A DNA stretch of 29,502 nucleotides from Mnemiopsis leidyi (GCA_000226015.1 JH154536.1:145738-175239); one strand, 5' to 3'; positions 1-11,995 are shown, counted from the first letter of the stretch. The notes: generated from the sequence alone by a model not told the origin. Made by a program: numbers and translations.

Positions 1-19
1 CACACACACACACACACAC

Positions 20-58
<39 letters not shown>

Positions 59-110
59 ACACTACACAGACACGCAGAGACACACATACATACACACATA
101 CCATAGTAAT
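1..110. repeat. (CA)n microsatellite
   Basis: An almost uninterrupted run of CA dinucleotides fills the first 60 bases and decays over the next 50 (cacaga, catacata). The open frames across it are repeat translation and are not called as genes. Confidence 0.95.
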
Positions 111-2574
111 TTGAGTGGAATTGTGGAAAGTTGACGTTGAAGCGGCATGGAATTGGAAGCACGAAGGTCTTGCCCACATTCTAGAATGACGCGACGAGAT
201 TTTATCCGCCTGGCGTCTAAAATCGTTGCGAAAAGTTTTGGGCGGTGTCTTTTTGGGCCTGTCATGTTTATTCCGTTCACAAGAAACGATTCAGCTTTGA
301 GCATAGAGAGTCGGGTATCACTGCAACAAGATTTTTCCAGATAGACCGTTTTTCCCGTTTGTTACGGGTTTCTTGCACTTAACGTTGTAAGTTGTTTACA
401 TACTTGGCTCACATCGCATGCTTCAAATAATGTGGACATGTGATAAATTATTATTTGTTAAGCTTCAATGGACATCAGACATTAAGTGATGTCACATTTC
501 TAAGTGATGTCACATGTCTTTGAGGCGATCAATTGAAGATAATAATGTGGTTTATGAATAGGGATTAGGGGGATAATGTTGCTTTACCCTATTCTATTTT
601 TCTACGCTTCAACATTCAAGTTTATAAATATTTGAGATAATATGGGGGATATTTGGGGAATATCATTAGGGATGATTGGGGAACATATTGTTTTACCCTA
701 CTCTATTTTTCTACGTTTCAAGTTCATGAATATATACTAATAATATACTGCGTATGTGACTGAGCGACTCTATATGCTGAAACAAGAAAGCAAAAAGGCA
801 GAAGTAGTATGCAGGAGAAATGACAGCCCTTTCTGTTCACAACTTCACAAGCATCTTTGTATTTTGACCGCGGCTGTCGACAAACATTTGACTTTAAGAA
901 TTCTGTATATATTGTCTCGACAATTATATAAGATTATACTTTAAGGCACTTTTGGGAGTGTATTTCACCATGAATGATGTTTAAAGATGCTGCTAGTTTG
1001 AGACTTTGCATTGTTTTTGCCTTTTTGTTTTGTATTTTGTCTATGTGTTGAACCTTGTTGAGATACACACCCAGCGCAACAGCGACTGATACTGATCTAT
1101 GAGAGTATGAGGTGTTATTGATTAAATTTAAAATTTCTCTCCGTCCTCCGTCCTCCGAAACTCAATTTTACTTCCTTGCGTAATCGTCAAATACCTGCTT
1201 GTTCAACGTAAAGACTGAATGACCATTTTCGTTCATGTTGAGTGAATACGTTATTTGCTGATCTTCAAGTCTTTCTCATACTGCTTTTCATTGATTTCAG
1301 TATAGGTATATGTTGTTTTTACTTCCCATCAAGCACATAGGAGTATAAGTGATTATAGTTGATGTTGGTGGTCAGAAGATTGTCAGTGATTATAGTTTAC
1401 AATTAATTTTAATCACATCAGTGATTATAGTTTACATTAGTATAAGTATTAGAAATTGTATAGTTAGATAGTAACACAGTTTTATGGTTTATGATAGAGT
1501 ATAATAGGTATTGTCCCTTTAAAACTGATTTCATTGCATTCAGCATTGTACTGTCTTGAAGTTGAACCTGTAGATGCTCGTGAGACTGTCTCGTAGCTAC
1601 ACGAAAATACCTTTGTCCGCAATGACGTCACGGGGTTTAGAATTCCCGGTACTAATGCCTGTTCTTCCCCGATAATCCTATTTAGCAACCAACACTAGTC
1701 ATGATAAACGAACGAAATAAATAGGATCTGAAACGTCATAAGCACGTAGCTGCGACTGATATTGTAGAGCAGCGTACTTGGTTTTTATGCCCGTTTTTAG
1801 GGCCATTTCATTCTTTCTGCACCTTTTTATTCTGTTTTCTGCTTTGAACTTCTAAACTAAATGATGTAGAAGTTACGATAAAATTTAAAAAAGCTAAGTG
1901 TACATGCGTTATAGTTAGTACTTCGGTGACAATCTTATCTTTTTTAAATCTTAATATTATCAGCAAGAACACAAGATTGGACAAAAATCTATTTTTATCA
2001 ATGTCTATGTCTTTTTCGTTAGATTTGCGTCACAAAATACACATGCATGGCAAGAAAGAGACCAGCGAGTACTAACTTAAATCTGTATTTTTTTATAAAT
2101 CTGATAATTCGATATTGATCAGTTAGCTGTATAGAGGAAATACACATCGTGTAACAGTTCATGGTAGCCGAACATATGGGACGTGTGTTTGTCGTCTCTA
2201 TTTTGGGGGTAGGTTATATAAACATTCTTCCTTCTTTCTTTGCACCAAATTAGTTAAACTCTTTCCATGCTTTTAGAACTGATTTTTCCCTAAGAAGGTT
2301 ATATTTCTCGTATATAGTTATCATGCGAGAATTTAAGATACCCCAGTAGCCCAATGTCCCTAAACGTTAATTAAATTTAATTAATTATATCCAAATAACC
2401 AGGTCGCCTTACTGGGAGCGTTTCTTAGCGAGAGTTCTGCAGCTGAAACTCAGAAAGGTAGGGACAAAGTATTTCGCAAAAAACCCTAAAGTTGATACAA
2501 TTGTCAAACAAAATTGTCATTTTTTTTAATTTCTTAACTTATCCATCACTATAATGACACACCCAACAATTCAG
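111..2574. other. A+T-rich non-coding region upstream of the mosaic gene
   Basis: I find no convincing exon here. An imperfect direct repeat of about 70 bases occurs at 561-635 and 664-735, sharing the core ttaccctattctatttttc. A short repeat taagtgatgtcacat occurs at 484-498 and 502-516, and cagtgattatagttta recurs near 1385 and 1420. The TATA-like string ttatataaac at about 2214 is the only promoter-like signal. The first exon of the mosaic gene needs an upstream coding exon in phase 1, which I could not place here, so this may be intron or the true 5' exon may lie before the window. Confidence 0.6.
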
Positions 2575-4764
2575 AGTGTCAGAACATAGTGCGATGTTTT
2601 GTGGACCCCTGTGAAGTACACACCTGCCTTGCTCACCCTGATGCAACCTGCATAGCAAACTACTGCGGGGGTTGTCACGCCATCTTCCTGGACGCCAGCG
2701 GGAACCGTCTTCACGACTGTATCGAGCAGGCGGATCAGACAGAGGACAGTGAGGTGCCGCAGTGCGAGGGCGATCAGGTGTTCAACAGGTGTGGCAGTTC
2801 CTGCAGCAAAGTCAAGACCTGCAGCGATCCTAACCCTAAAACTGACGATGTTTGCACTGAGGAGTGTGTCGGACAGTGTGAGTGTCCTGCTGATCGTCCT
2901 ATTTGGAGGAATGGACAGTGCATCACTGAGGACCAGTGCAAAACCGACCCTATACAAGGTAATGCTTACTACATTTGAACCGAAAAATCGATGAGTGATG
3001 GCTGTTATTACTGAAAAAGTAAAAAGTAGTTCTTGGATTAAGTTAAAAGGTTTTAAATGGAAAAAAATCTGTTTATGATACTACTACTAGTATATGGCTA
3101 TATCAAGGACCAAGCTTTGGAAACTAAACAGGATTATCTCCAGAGTGCAAAAGTAACCTTGTGTGGAACGATTGCGGGTCTGCGTGTACCCGTCCTTGGC
3201 GCACGTGCAGTGATAAGGATAACAGCGAGGCGTTCTCAATAGCAACTAAGGACAGCAGTGAGACCTTGATGTGTCCAGATGTATGTCAGCCAAGATGCGA
3301 GTGTCCCAAAACTGCTCCTTTCCTTCACAACTTCATATGTATCCCTGAGTCTGCTTGCCCTCAGAAACCTGGTCTGTGAACTTAATTTTTTTCACCAATT
3401 TAACAACTGTTATTTCAAGTTATATTTCCTTCTTTGAGTTTTATTAATTTGATTGGATAGTATAACAATTACCTTCACTACAAAAACTTATAACATCCCC
3501 TCCAGATGAGTGTACAAGGTGGGCGAAATGTCCAATCAACCCGTGCGAGCAACACCAATGTTCCTCCAACCCCGGTGCAGGCTGCCGCCCAAACTACTGC
3601 GGGGGGTGCCTGGCAAACTTCTTCACCGAAGTGGACGCCCTGATCGACTCCTGCAGTGCCTCTAAAGAGACCTGCAGTGGAGGTCAGGAGTGGAACGAAT
3701 GTGGAAGTGCGTGTGTATCAACCTGCAATGACCCCAACCCGATGTGCACTAAGGAATGTGTTCCGAGATGTCAGTGTCCGGCGGACAGACCTGTCTGGAA
3801 GGAAGGGCAGTGTGTGGCGGTAACTGAGTGTGACTCGAGGCAGTGTAAAAGTAACATGGTGTTTACTGAGTGTGGCAGTGCTTGCACTCCCAATTGCAGG
3901 GACCCTAACCCTGTGTGTACAGAGCAGTGTGTAGCGAGGTGCCAGTGTCCAAGGGACCTGCCCATATTTCATCTCGGTGTTTGTACTACAGAGGAGGCCT
4001 GTCCTGAGGAACCAGAACCAGGTTTGTGAAGAGTCCCAAATAAACCAGTCCACCAAAACGAAATTGCATCACGTTATAACCAAGTTAGATGCAAGATTCA
4101 AATCCGTAATAAAAACGCTTTAGTTGAAGGATTGATGAATCTAAACTAACTTCAGAGTGCAAGGGAGGGATGGAGTTCCAAGAGTGTGGCAGCAGATGTG
4201 CCGCCACGTGTACTGACCCCAACCCAGTCTGCACGTTTGAGTGTGTGAGGGGTTGCCACTGTCCCTCAGACGCTCCCATTCTCCACAATGGAGAGTGTAT
4301 TCCTCAAACAGAATGTCCTGAAGTTAAAGGTGAGAAACTGTAGTTTAAAATCATGTATTGTACTTTAAAAACGTGTAATCGTGTATTGTACTTTAACATC
4401 ATGTAATGCTGTTATCATGCTTTTCTTGATCGAGATTAAAATGCAGAAAAAATAAAGCAAAGTCTGCATTAATTTGATAATCGACTGGAGCAATGTTGGG
4501 GTAAGGTTCGGGTCATTGGGTCAATTAGGCTGGGCAAAAAGCTGAGTTGGGACACAGCATTTTTGTTACTTGAGAATTCCTCTCCAGAGTGTGAAGGAGG
4601 ACAAGTGTGGAAGACATGTGGAATGAGCTGTACTCTGACCTGTGACGACCCACGCCCGCTCTGTTCTAAGGAGTGTGTGGAGAAGTGTCAGTGTCCCTAC
4701 AGCAAGCCGATCTGGCATGAGGGACAGTGTATCCCTCTTGACAGGTGTCCTGAAAAACCTAAAG
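2575..4764 (+). CDS. Secreted mosaic protein, part 1: CGGC cysteine modules and six TIL domains (exons 1-5 seen)
   Basis: Exons are 2575-2958, 3144-3371, 3506-4021, 4156-4329 and 4588-4764. All start after an AG acceptor (tcag, ccag) in phase 1 and end in phase 1, so each is a symmetrical, shuffle-able module. Six trypsin-inhibitor-like (TIL) repeats are visible: one each in exons 1, 2, 4 and 5, and two in exon 3. They share the pattern W/F..CGS.C...C.DPNP.C..ECV..CQCP...P...G.C......C. Exons 1 and 3 each begin with a second cysteine module ending in NYCGGC.A.F, which I do not match to a named domain. TIL domains are extracellular, disulfide-rich and found in protease inhibitors and in mucin/von Willebrand-type proteins; inhibitory activity is not shown here. 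The first exon starts mid-codon, so the signal peptide and 5' end are missing. The donors of exons 2, 3 and 5 (G|GTCTGT, G|GTTTGT, G|GTCTGG) are weak, but the phases hold. Confidence 0.88.
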
Positions 4765-4932
4765 GTCTGGATCTGATTTGTTATATCTGCTCGCGGGCTT
4801 GATACGCCTAGTAGCCAACAAAATTATTAGACTTTAAACTGTCCTTCAGTAACCTAGCCTTGAGCCTCAGGTGAATTGTGAAAATTACACAAACTTTAAA
4901 ATTTAAAAGATCTAACCCCAACACGGTTATAG

Positions 4933-7900
4933 AAAAGTGTGTGCACAACGGCAGAGAGTACGGTGATGGAGAATCCTGGAGCCCAGACCCCTGCACTACT
5001 TGTACCTGTGAAGTTGACGAGGGTTAGCAGTGTTCAGCACTTCGAGTTTTATTATTCATTTACAAGCTTACATTATTCTTAATGATTAAATTTTCATGAC
5101 AGTTTAATAAACACGCGATTGTGAAATTTGCATGACAAAAGCCGAAAGGAAAGACCGCAGCAAACTCACATATTTTTTATGAATTCCATCGTATATTTCA
5201 GAGACGGGCAAGAAGTCAGAGTTCTGTGCACAGATAGCCTGTGCATACCCTGACTGTGAAACAGAGGTGTACGTACCCAAGGATCAGTGCTGCCCCATCT
5301 GTAAGTTGTGTGCTGTATCTGTAAGTTGTGTGCTCGATCTGTAAGTTGTCTGCTCGATCTGTATGTTGTGTGCCCGATCTGTAAGTTGTATGCTCGATCT
5401 GTATGTTGTTGTTGACAAATTTCTCAAGGACAAAGGATGATTATAAACCCCTAAAAACCCGATTTTCAGGTGCTGATGCGTGTAGCCACGGAGAAGATGC
5501 TACCTACGAGGTTGGAGAGAGGTGGAGTCCCGACCCTTGTACCACCTGCCATTGTGTCCGGACAGGTGACTTGTAGTTCATTTGTTTGTGCTTTTAGTTA
5601 GGTGACTTGTAGTTCATTTAGTTGTGCTTTTAGTTAGGTGACTTGTATAGTTCATTTAGTTGTGCTTTTAGTTAGTTCCGGCTGGCATGTACCTGCAGGA
5701 ATCACTATCAAGCATCAGTCCATTCTTGCTATCATAAGAATTAACTTCAAGATTAGCAGATACAATCACAAATGCTATAAAACAAAATTGAATACCCATG
5801 TACCTACCTGAGTAAATCTTATGACTAATTCCCAATTCACTGCAGTCTATTCGAGCACAACTACTACTTAAACAATTATTTCTTACCTATTAACTCTCTA
5901 ACTCTTAATTCCAGCTAATGGTGAGAAAGAGGAGATTTGTAACAAGATATACTGTGACATTCCCCGATGTGACACCGAGCTTGTGTGGAATAAAAATTCT
6001 TGCTGTCCTCACTGTAAGTGATGTTCTATCTTTGTATTTTTCTCGCTTTTATTGACAAATTTGTGATTTCCAAGTGAAGCTTGATATTGAGTTAACATAT
6101 TGGGTTTGCCAAATTGATCGCCGAATAAAGAAAATGATAAATTTGACATAGCGACAAAAATCACCACATCAGGTGCTGACGAGTGTACATACAACGGTAA
6201 AACATACGAAGTCGGAGACTTCTGGAAACCAAACGACTGTACCTCTTGCCAGTGTCATATGGAGAATGGTAAGTGTTGTTAAATCTTAGTACCGTTTTTT
6301 GTTTATATCAATCAACAATTAAACAATCAATCTTAATTCTATTATTACGGACTTTTTGGTATTTTAAATCTTCCTAAGTTCCATTGTTTCTTCTGTCAGG
6401 ACAGAAGAAACAAATCTGTGCTACAGCAATGTGTGCCCCTCCTTCACCTGACTGTGAAGCTTATCAGGTCAGAGGAGAGTGCTGTCCCCGCTGCAAAGAA
6501 GCCTGCACCTCGTAAGACAACATCTTTGTCTCTATACATTTGTATCAACTTGACTTCATGTCTCTGTCTCTGTCTCCATACCTTTGTATCAACTTGACTG
6601 CGTGTCTCTGTCTCTGTCTCCATACCTTTGTATCAACTTGACTGCATGTCTCTGTCTCTGTCTCTATATCCTTTGTATCAACTTGACTGCATGCCAACTA
6701 CACAAAGATCAAAAATTCTGTGAAACTAATCTAAACTTACACAAAATAACAGTGTAAAATACATTGTTTACCTCTTCCAGGTACAACATGGAAACTGGTA
6801 GAAGAGAGACGTATGATGTTGGCGAGACATGGAGTCCAGACCCTTGCACTGAGTGCTCTTGCGTAGAAAACCGAGGTATCTGGGCTCTCTTGTTTTATTG
6901 ACAACTAAGAAATGAATAACTTTAATTCCTTTTCACATGCCAATTTATATCCAAGGCAAAACAAAGAATTGTAGCTTGATCGATTTTAAAGCGGATTTAT
7001 TTATCTTATAGTCTGATTAACCGTATAGGGGCATTTCAAGTAAACCAATCCTCAGAGACAGGAAAAGTAGAGGAGATCTGTTCAATAATGGACTGTGCTA
7101 GGGAGGACTGTGCAACTGGAGAATGGATAACCGTGGATGGTTCATGTTGTCCTGTATGTCTGAAACCTTGCTATTCTGTCGACAAATCTGGTCAGTTGAC
7201 TCTACACAAACCCAATGAGGAATGGAAGAAATCACCGTGCGAAACTTGTCGCTGTGTTCCCGATGGTAGGTCTAATAGGATATCATCCGGCTAGAATTCT
7301 GCACCGCACTCTCTGTATCTATCTATCTTGATTGTAGGCAGTAACAATCGGGTTTAAAGATATATAAATGGCTATATCGTGTTGTATCATTTTACGGAAA
7401 TTTAACAAACTTTTCAGAGGACACCGTTTACAGAAACGAATGTTTCGAAATCATGTGTGACATCCCGATCTGCGGTCCTTTCTCCGAGCTGGTGTACGAT
7501 CCTGAATCCTGTTGCCCCTACTGTAAGTAACCATTTCATTCTAAATTCTCATGCCGCAATGATTAAGTATTACTGTAAATTAAATCTCCTAAGTCACCTT
7601 ACAACTACTCCACAGTTAAGATGCAAAGTTGCAGTATGAACAAACCTAACACTGCATAAATATCACTGTATATAATACAAACAAACCTAACAGTGCCACG
7701 CAGGTTCGGAGGAGTGTGTGTTTAATGGAAAGAGGTACGAGATAGGAGACACCTGGAAACCAGAACTTTGTGCCACGTGCTCTTGTGTAGAAGAGAGAGA
7801 AGGTAAGATCTTGTTGACTTGTTGGTAAATTGACAAATTGTAACCTTTCAGTTCTTCGAGAATTTATACATAAAAGCTGATTCTGCTGTTTTGAACACTT

Positions 7901-8358
7901 TGTCTTCATAGATAGGTCAAGTATCCGTATAACAAGGATCATTAAGATCACTTGAAAAGCTCAAAAACGCCTCATCCCAGGTCAACGCAAACAAATATGT
8001 AGAATGGAAAGCTGTGCAGCTCCAGCAGAGGGGTGTGAACTGGTCTATTCTAAAGATTCGTGCTGCCCTAAATGTTAATATCTTCTAGTTCTTAATCGCA
8101 CGTTTCCTGTTTTATTAATTATAGGAGCATAGTTTGTTGCTCCTCAATGATTGATGATAACCGATGGACAGTATGATATACCATGATACCAGATATCATG
8201 ATACCAGAATATTAAAATAGCCTAAGATATTAAACTTAACGACACCCGGCCAGGTCAGGAGCAATGCGAGATGTATGTTGGAGGAGAAACTAGAATCTTT
8301 CAGCCTGGCGACGAGTGGCAACCTGATCAGTGCACCTTCTGTTCCTGTATTCTCGACG
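4933..8358 (+). CDS. Secreted mosaic protein, part 2: VWC repeat block (exons 6-17)
   Basis: Exons are 4933-5022, 5202-5300, 5470-5565, 5915-6013, 6173-6268, 6400-6511, 6781-6875, 7056-7265, 7418-7522, 7704-7802, 7981-8073 and 8254-8358. They encode six whole VWC (von Willebrand C/chordin-type) domains and the first half of a seventh. Each domain is cut by a phase-1 intron after the first half (C...G..Y..G..W.PD.C..C.C) and completed by the second half (C....C....C......CCP.C). Joins are phase 1 except exon 11 to 12, which is phase 2 (codon TC|G). Exon 13 carries the end of one VWC and the start of the next with no intron between. VWC domains commonly bind BMP/TGF-beta ligands or matrix partners (chordin, crossveinless, kielin families), so matrix or ligand binding is a reasonable inference. 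Exon 16 ends at a weak donor (AAAT|GTTAAT) where read-through gives a final Cys then TAA. Several introns begin with tandem repeats that copy the donor. Confidence 0.9.
5297..5412 (+). repeat. 20-bp tandem repeat built from the exon 7 5' splice site
   Basis: Six tandem copies of ATCTGTAAGTTGTGTGCTCG start at 5297, 5317, 5337, 5357, 5377 and 5397, the last one partial. The first copy spans the exon/intron border (CCCATCT|gtaagt). Copies have GTAAGT at 5301, 5321, 5341 and 5381 and GTATGT at 5361 and 5401, each preceded by ATCT. Confidence 0.95.
5566..5675 (+). repeat. 36-bp tandem repeat starting at the exon 8 5' splice site
   Basis: Three copies lie at 5566-5601, 5602-5637 and 5638-5675 (the last with a 2-base insertion). 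Each starts GTGACTTGTA and ends TTAG, so each later copy has AG|GTGACT like the real donor ACAG|gtgact. Confidence 0.95.
6528..6691 (+). repeat. 44-bp minisatellite in the intron after exon 11
   Basis: Four copies (6528-6558 partial, 6559-6602, 6603-6646, 6647-6691) share tgtctctgtctctgtctc followed by tttgtatcaacttgactgc. The array starts 16 bases after the donor but does not include it. Confidence 0.9.
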
Positions 8359-8558
8359 GTAATTTTGAATTTGTTTCAGCATTACCATATTCATTTCCAA
8401 ACTAATACTTCCTGCATTCTTGACGGTAATTTTCTTGACGGTAATTTTAGATTTGTTTCAGCATAACTATATTCATTTCCAAACTAATAATGTTCCTGCA
8501 TTCTCGACGGTAATTTCGAATTTGTTTCAGCATTGATTATATCCGTTTCCAAACTTAT
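8341..8558 (+). repeat. About 70-bp tandem repeat containing the exon 17 5' splice site
   Basis: Three copies lie at about 8341-8408, 8409-8490 and 8492-8558. Each carries the last bases of exon 17 (ttcctg.attctcgacg), the donor gtaatt and about 45 bases of intron ending in tttccaaact. Donor copies are at 8359, 8426, 8441 and 8510; the second unit has an extra internal 15-base duplication. Confidence 0.92.
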
Positions 8559-8869
8559 AGTTATTAGTTATACTTATTGAAGTTTCCCGTCTTGTGTCTT
8601 AGTAATCTGAAGGTGCACTATAAGGTAGAAAATTAAACCTAAAATTATAAGTAAATTCGATAGAATATGTTTCAGTTTAGTGTCGGTTACGGGACGCGAA
8701 ATAAGACGGTCGCTTATAACGCACCCATTGACTATAGTCAATTTTTGTTGAATATGATTCGAAAATAGTGACCCAATAACACCTATGCCAATAAATTTCC
8801 CATAGAACACAGTCAGGCGGAAGAAAGTCGAACAATCTTAAATTTACAGTTCGAAGTTTATAGCTCGAT

Positions 8870-9060
8870 TCAAAAATGTTATTCAAAGAAGTCACCAAGA
8901 CCCAATTAAGAAGATTCGAAAACCTCCAGAAACGTGCTATTAAGTGGATTCTACTGGTGGAGTTTTAATTTATTCACACATCACTTCCATCCATATATAA
9001 TCTTGACAGTTCAGAATTATGCCTATGGAAGATATAGATTTGATTTTTTCCATCTCTAAT
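8870..9060 (+). mobile_element. Possible decayed end of a non-LTR retrotransposon reverse transcriptase
   Basis: The + strand at about 8880-8955 reads TQLRRFENLQKRAIKWI in one frame. It resembles the tail of LINE reverse transcriptases (the L..LQ.RA.R.I region). About 90 bases later a broken stretch (ELCLWK, then stops) resembles the following L..L..RR segment. The reading is interrupted, so this would be a dead fragment. The match rests on pattern memory only. Confidence 0.35.
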
Positions 9061-10172
9061 ACTTTTTTGCCGAAGGCAAAAAAGTAAAGTAGATGGTTTA
9101 AAGTGGTCGGATTTTGGGGGTGGGGTGGGTAGGTAGGTAGATGGACGTGTCCGGTGTCCCACCTGCTCCTACGTAAAGTAATTTAAATTACGTAACAGAT
9201 GAAAGAAATGATGCGCCGCGCATTACACTGACTGCTGACTGAAATTACTTCCTACGTGCACCAAATCTTGGTATTTAAAGGTGAATAGGCGCGTAAGCCG
9301 TAATATGAACACTTTTTTGAATAATTAAATTTCAATGCGTAACGTGAGGACAGGGGAAATGTGAATTGATTTAAGATTGCGGGTATAGCTAGCAAAATAT
9401 AGCGGAAAATCGACAATATTGGTGGCTGTGTACTTGTAGATTGTTGTAGCAAAAACTCAACGAATTAACATTTAACACTTAGAAACGATTTAAGTTTAAC
9501 AACGATGTACTGAACAAAAGATATGACCCCCTGGAGGAAACCGCGAACGTATTTAAAACAACAGGAAATAAATCAACAAGAAAGGACGTAACTGCGTCCG
9601 CGACACTGTGTCGCCCACGTTTACGGTATGCCGAGTTTTAGGAACGCGCAGCACTCAGCAGAGTTTTAGACGCGGAGTTGCCGCCATTAAGTCTGAATGC
9701 GTTTCTACCTTTCAGCTTCATCTGGTCTTTGTAATTGTAGCGTGGACTTTCGTTCAGGATCTAAGCGCTTGGTAGTGTGATAACTATTAAATTTAACGTT
9801 CAAATTCAAAACGCTTTAGTTTTTACTTTTAGTTAGCCGTTGCTCTTACTTCATTGCGGACTGTGGTATCTAGTTGAACAAAAAATCGTAGTGAATTAAA
9901 TTCATTTATCATAGTATAAGTTTTTGATGGCTGCAACTTCATAGCGGTATCTAGTCTAAAAGAGAGATGGAAATCTTAAGCGTCCGCCTGAGACCAAACA
10001 AAGCGGGCGCAATTCTTGTTTAGACTTGATAATTTTTTTTGAAAATTGTTATAGAGCTCATTCTTGTTGAATTGCCATCTTACATCCAGTTGTATGACGG
10101 AAACTCTAGAAATAGTCATCTTGACAGTCTTTAATTCTATCCGGGGCCGGGGGCAGCAGACACCGATACATA

Positions 10173-10862
10173 NNNNNNNNNNNNNNNNNNNNNNNNNNNN
10201 NNNNNNNNNNNNNNNNNNNNNNNNNNNNNNNNNNNNNNNNNNNNNNNNNNNNNNNNNNNNNNNNNNNNNNNNNNNNNNNNNNNNNNNNNNNNNNNNNNNN
10301 NNNNNNNNNNNNNNNNNNNNNNNNNNNNNNNNNNNNNNNNNNNNNNNNNNNNNNNNNNNNNNNNNNNNNNNNNNNNNNNNNNNNNNNNNNNNNNNNNNNN
10401 NNNNNNNNNNNNNNNNNNNNNNNNNNNNNNNNNNNNNNNNNNNNNNNNNNNNNNNNNNNNNNNNNNNNNNNNNNNNNNNNNNNNNNNNNNNNNNNNNNNN
10501 NNNNNNNNNNNNNNNNNNNNNNNNNNNNNNNNNNNNNNNNNNNNNNNNNNNNNNNNNNNNNNNNNNNNNNNNNNNNNNNNNNNNNNNNNNNNNNNNNNNN
10601 NNNNNNNNNNNNNNNNNNNNNNNNNNNNNNNNNNNNNNNNNNNNNNNNNNNNNNNNNNNNNNNNNNNNNNNNNNNNNNNNNNNNNNNNNNNNNNNNNNNN
10701 NNNNNNNNNNNNNNNNNNNNNNNNNNNNNNNNNNNNNNNNNNNNNNNNNNNNNNNNNNNNNNNNNNNNNNNNNNNNNNNNNNNNNNNNNNNNNNNNNNNN
10801 NNNNNNNNNNNNNNNNNNNNNNNNNNNNNNNNNNNNNNNNNNNNNNNNNNNNNNNNNNNNNN
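10173..10862. other. Assembly gap
   Basis: There are 690 consecutive N. Single N also stand at 10901 and 10952, which suggests poor consensus on the right flank. Open frames through the gap are artefacts. Confidence 1.
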
Positions 10863-11995
10863 AGGGGTCCCTCGAATCGTTTTGATACATATATCTATAT
10901 NTAAAAACCTCATCCCAACTCGTGTGATCTTATACACCGCTCCAGCTCGACNGAAATTTGACTCGAAACTAGGAGCTCTGATCGCTGTCCGCTGACCAGG
11001 ATATGGATTGATTTCTTGATGGAGTGCCCCGCACTTGGCAAGTCTGCCTCATTTTCACAATTGAGCCTGCATGCGTAATGTAGTTACACTAATGGCCTAA
11101 ACTTGCTTTCTTGTGAGGATTCATTTTCGAACACCAGGAGTCCAGAGTTGTCTGCGTAGTTTAGTGATTAGAGAGTCTTATGACAGTGTGAGAAAAAGAC
11201 ATCGTAACAACAAGCAGCTCGTAAGCTTTGTTGAATGTTAAGGTACAATAATTAGCTGAACAATGGTATTGGTAGACAGAAAAGGCTAACAAGCTTCTGG
11301 GTCCTGCTTTTGTATGCATTTGATTGGTTCACTAGGGCCCTGGCATATGCCGATAAAGCGGTTCTTTTGTTTATGATTCAGTTTTATGAAATTGTTGATG
11401 TATAACCGTTTTGAAAAATTTTCAAATCTAAAATCTAATCTAAATCTAAAACATCGTATGTCTAAACACAATACAAATCACGATCATGAGGGTCAAGTTT
11501 TTTGCGACATGCGTTCACTGTCTCGGTGTACTTATTTAGAGAGAGACTGAAAATCCCTTGATAAAACTTGATAAAATATTTGCGATGATCCAATCTTGTA
11601 CCATCACTTGAACCATTTATTATAGTTCATACCCCACACGAGCGGCCCCTTTTGACCTTCTCTAAGTCTATGTGCGAAGCAAGAGACCTGAACAGTAAAC
11701 TTCACTTAGTGCCTTCCCACAACTTAACAAGTTAGAGCTTAGCTGACTGTGACTCATGTGGATATATAAATTGTTTGTTGTATTAAGTTCGTTGCTGTTC
11801 CGATATATTTCCTTTGATATATCTCCTTAGGTCAATGTTTTTTTCTGAGCTGTGCACGGTTATGTACATCAGTACTTCGCAATCTTTTGTTTGAGCAATT
11901 GACAATCGACTTGATATTTGATAGCCAAGTCCCTACAGGAATACGTCTGCATCAATCATAGGATCCGCAGAAAAAAGTAGTCGGCTAGGTCATAA

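Noticed and set aside
974-1051. A 25-codon open frame with a signal-peptide-like core (LCIVFAFLFCIL) that might be the missing first exon of the mosaic gene
   Set aside because: It runs into TGA, and the only phase-1 donor inside it (TTTT|gtattt) would create TAG when joined to exon 1 at 2575.
2571-2957. Open frame on the - strand opposite the first TIL exon
   Set aside because: Antisense shadow; the + strand has the cysteine pattern, splice sites and phases.
9976-10937. Long open frames of about 270-300 codons across 10173-10862
   Set aside because: They consist almost entirely of N from the assembly gap.
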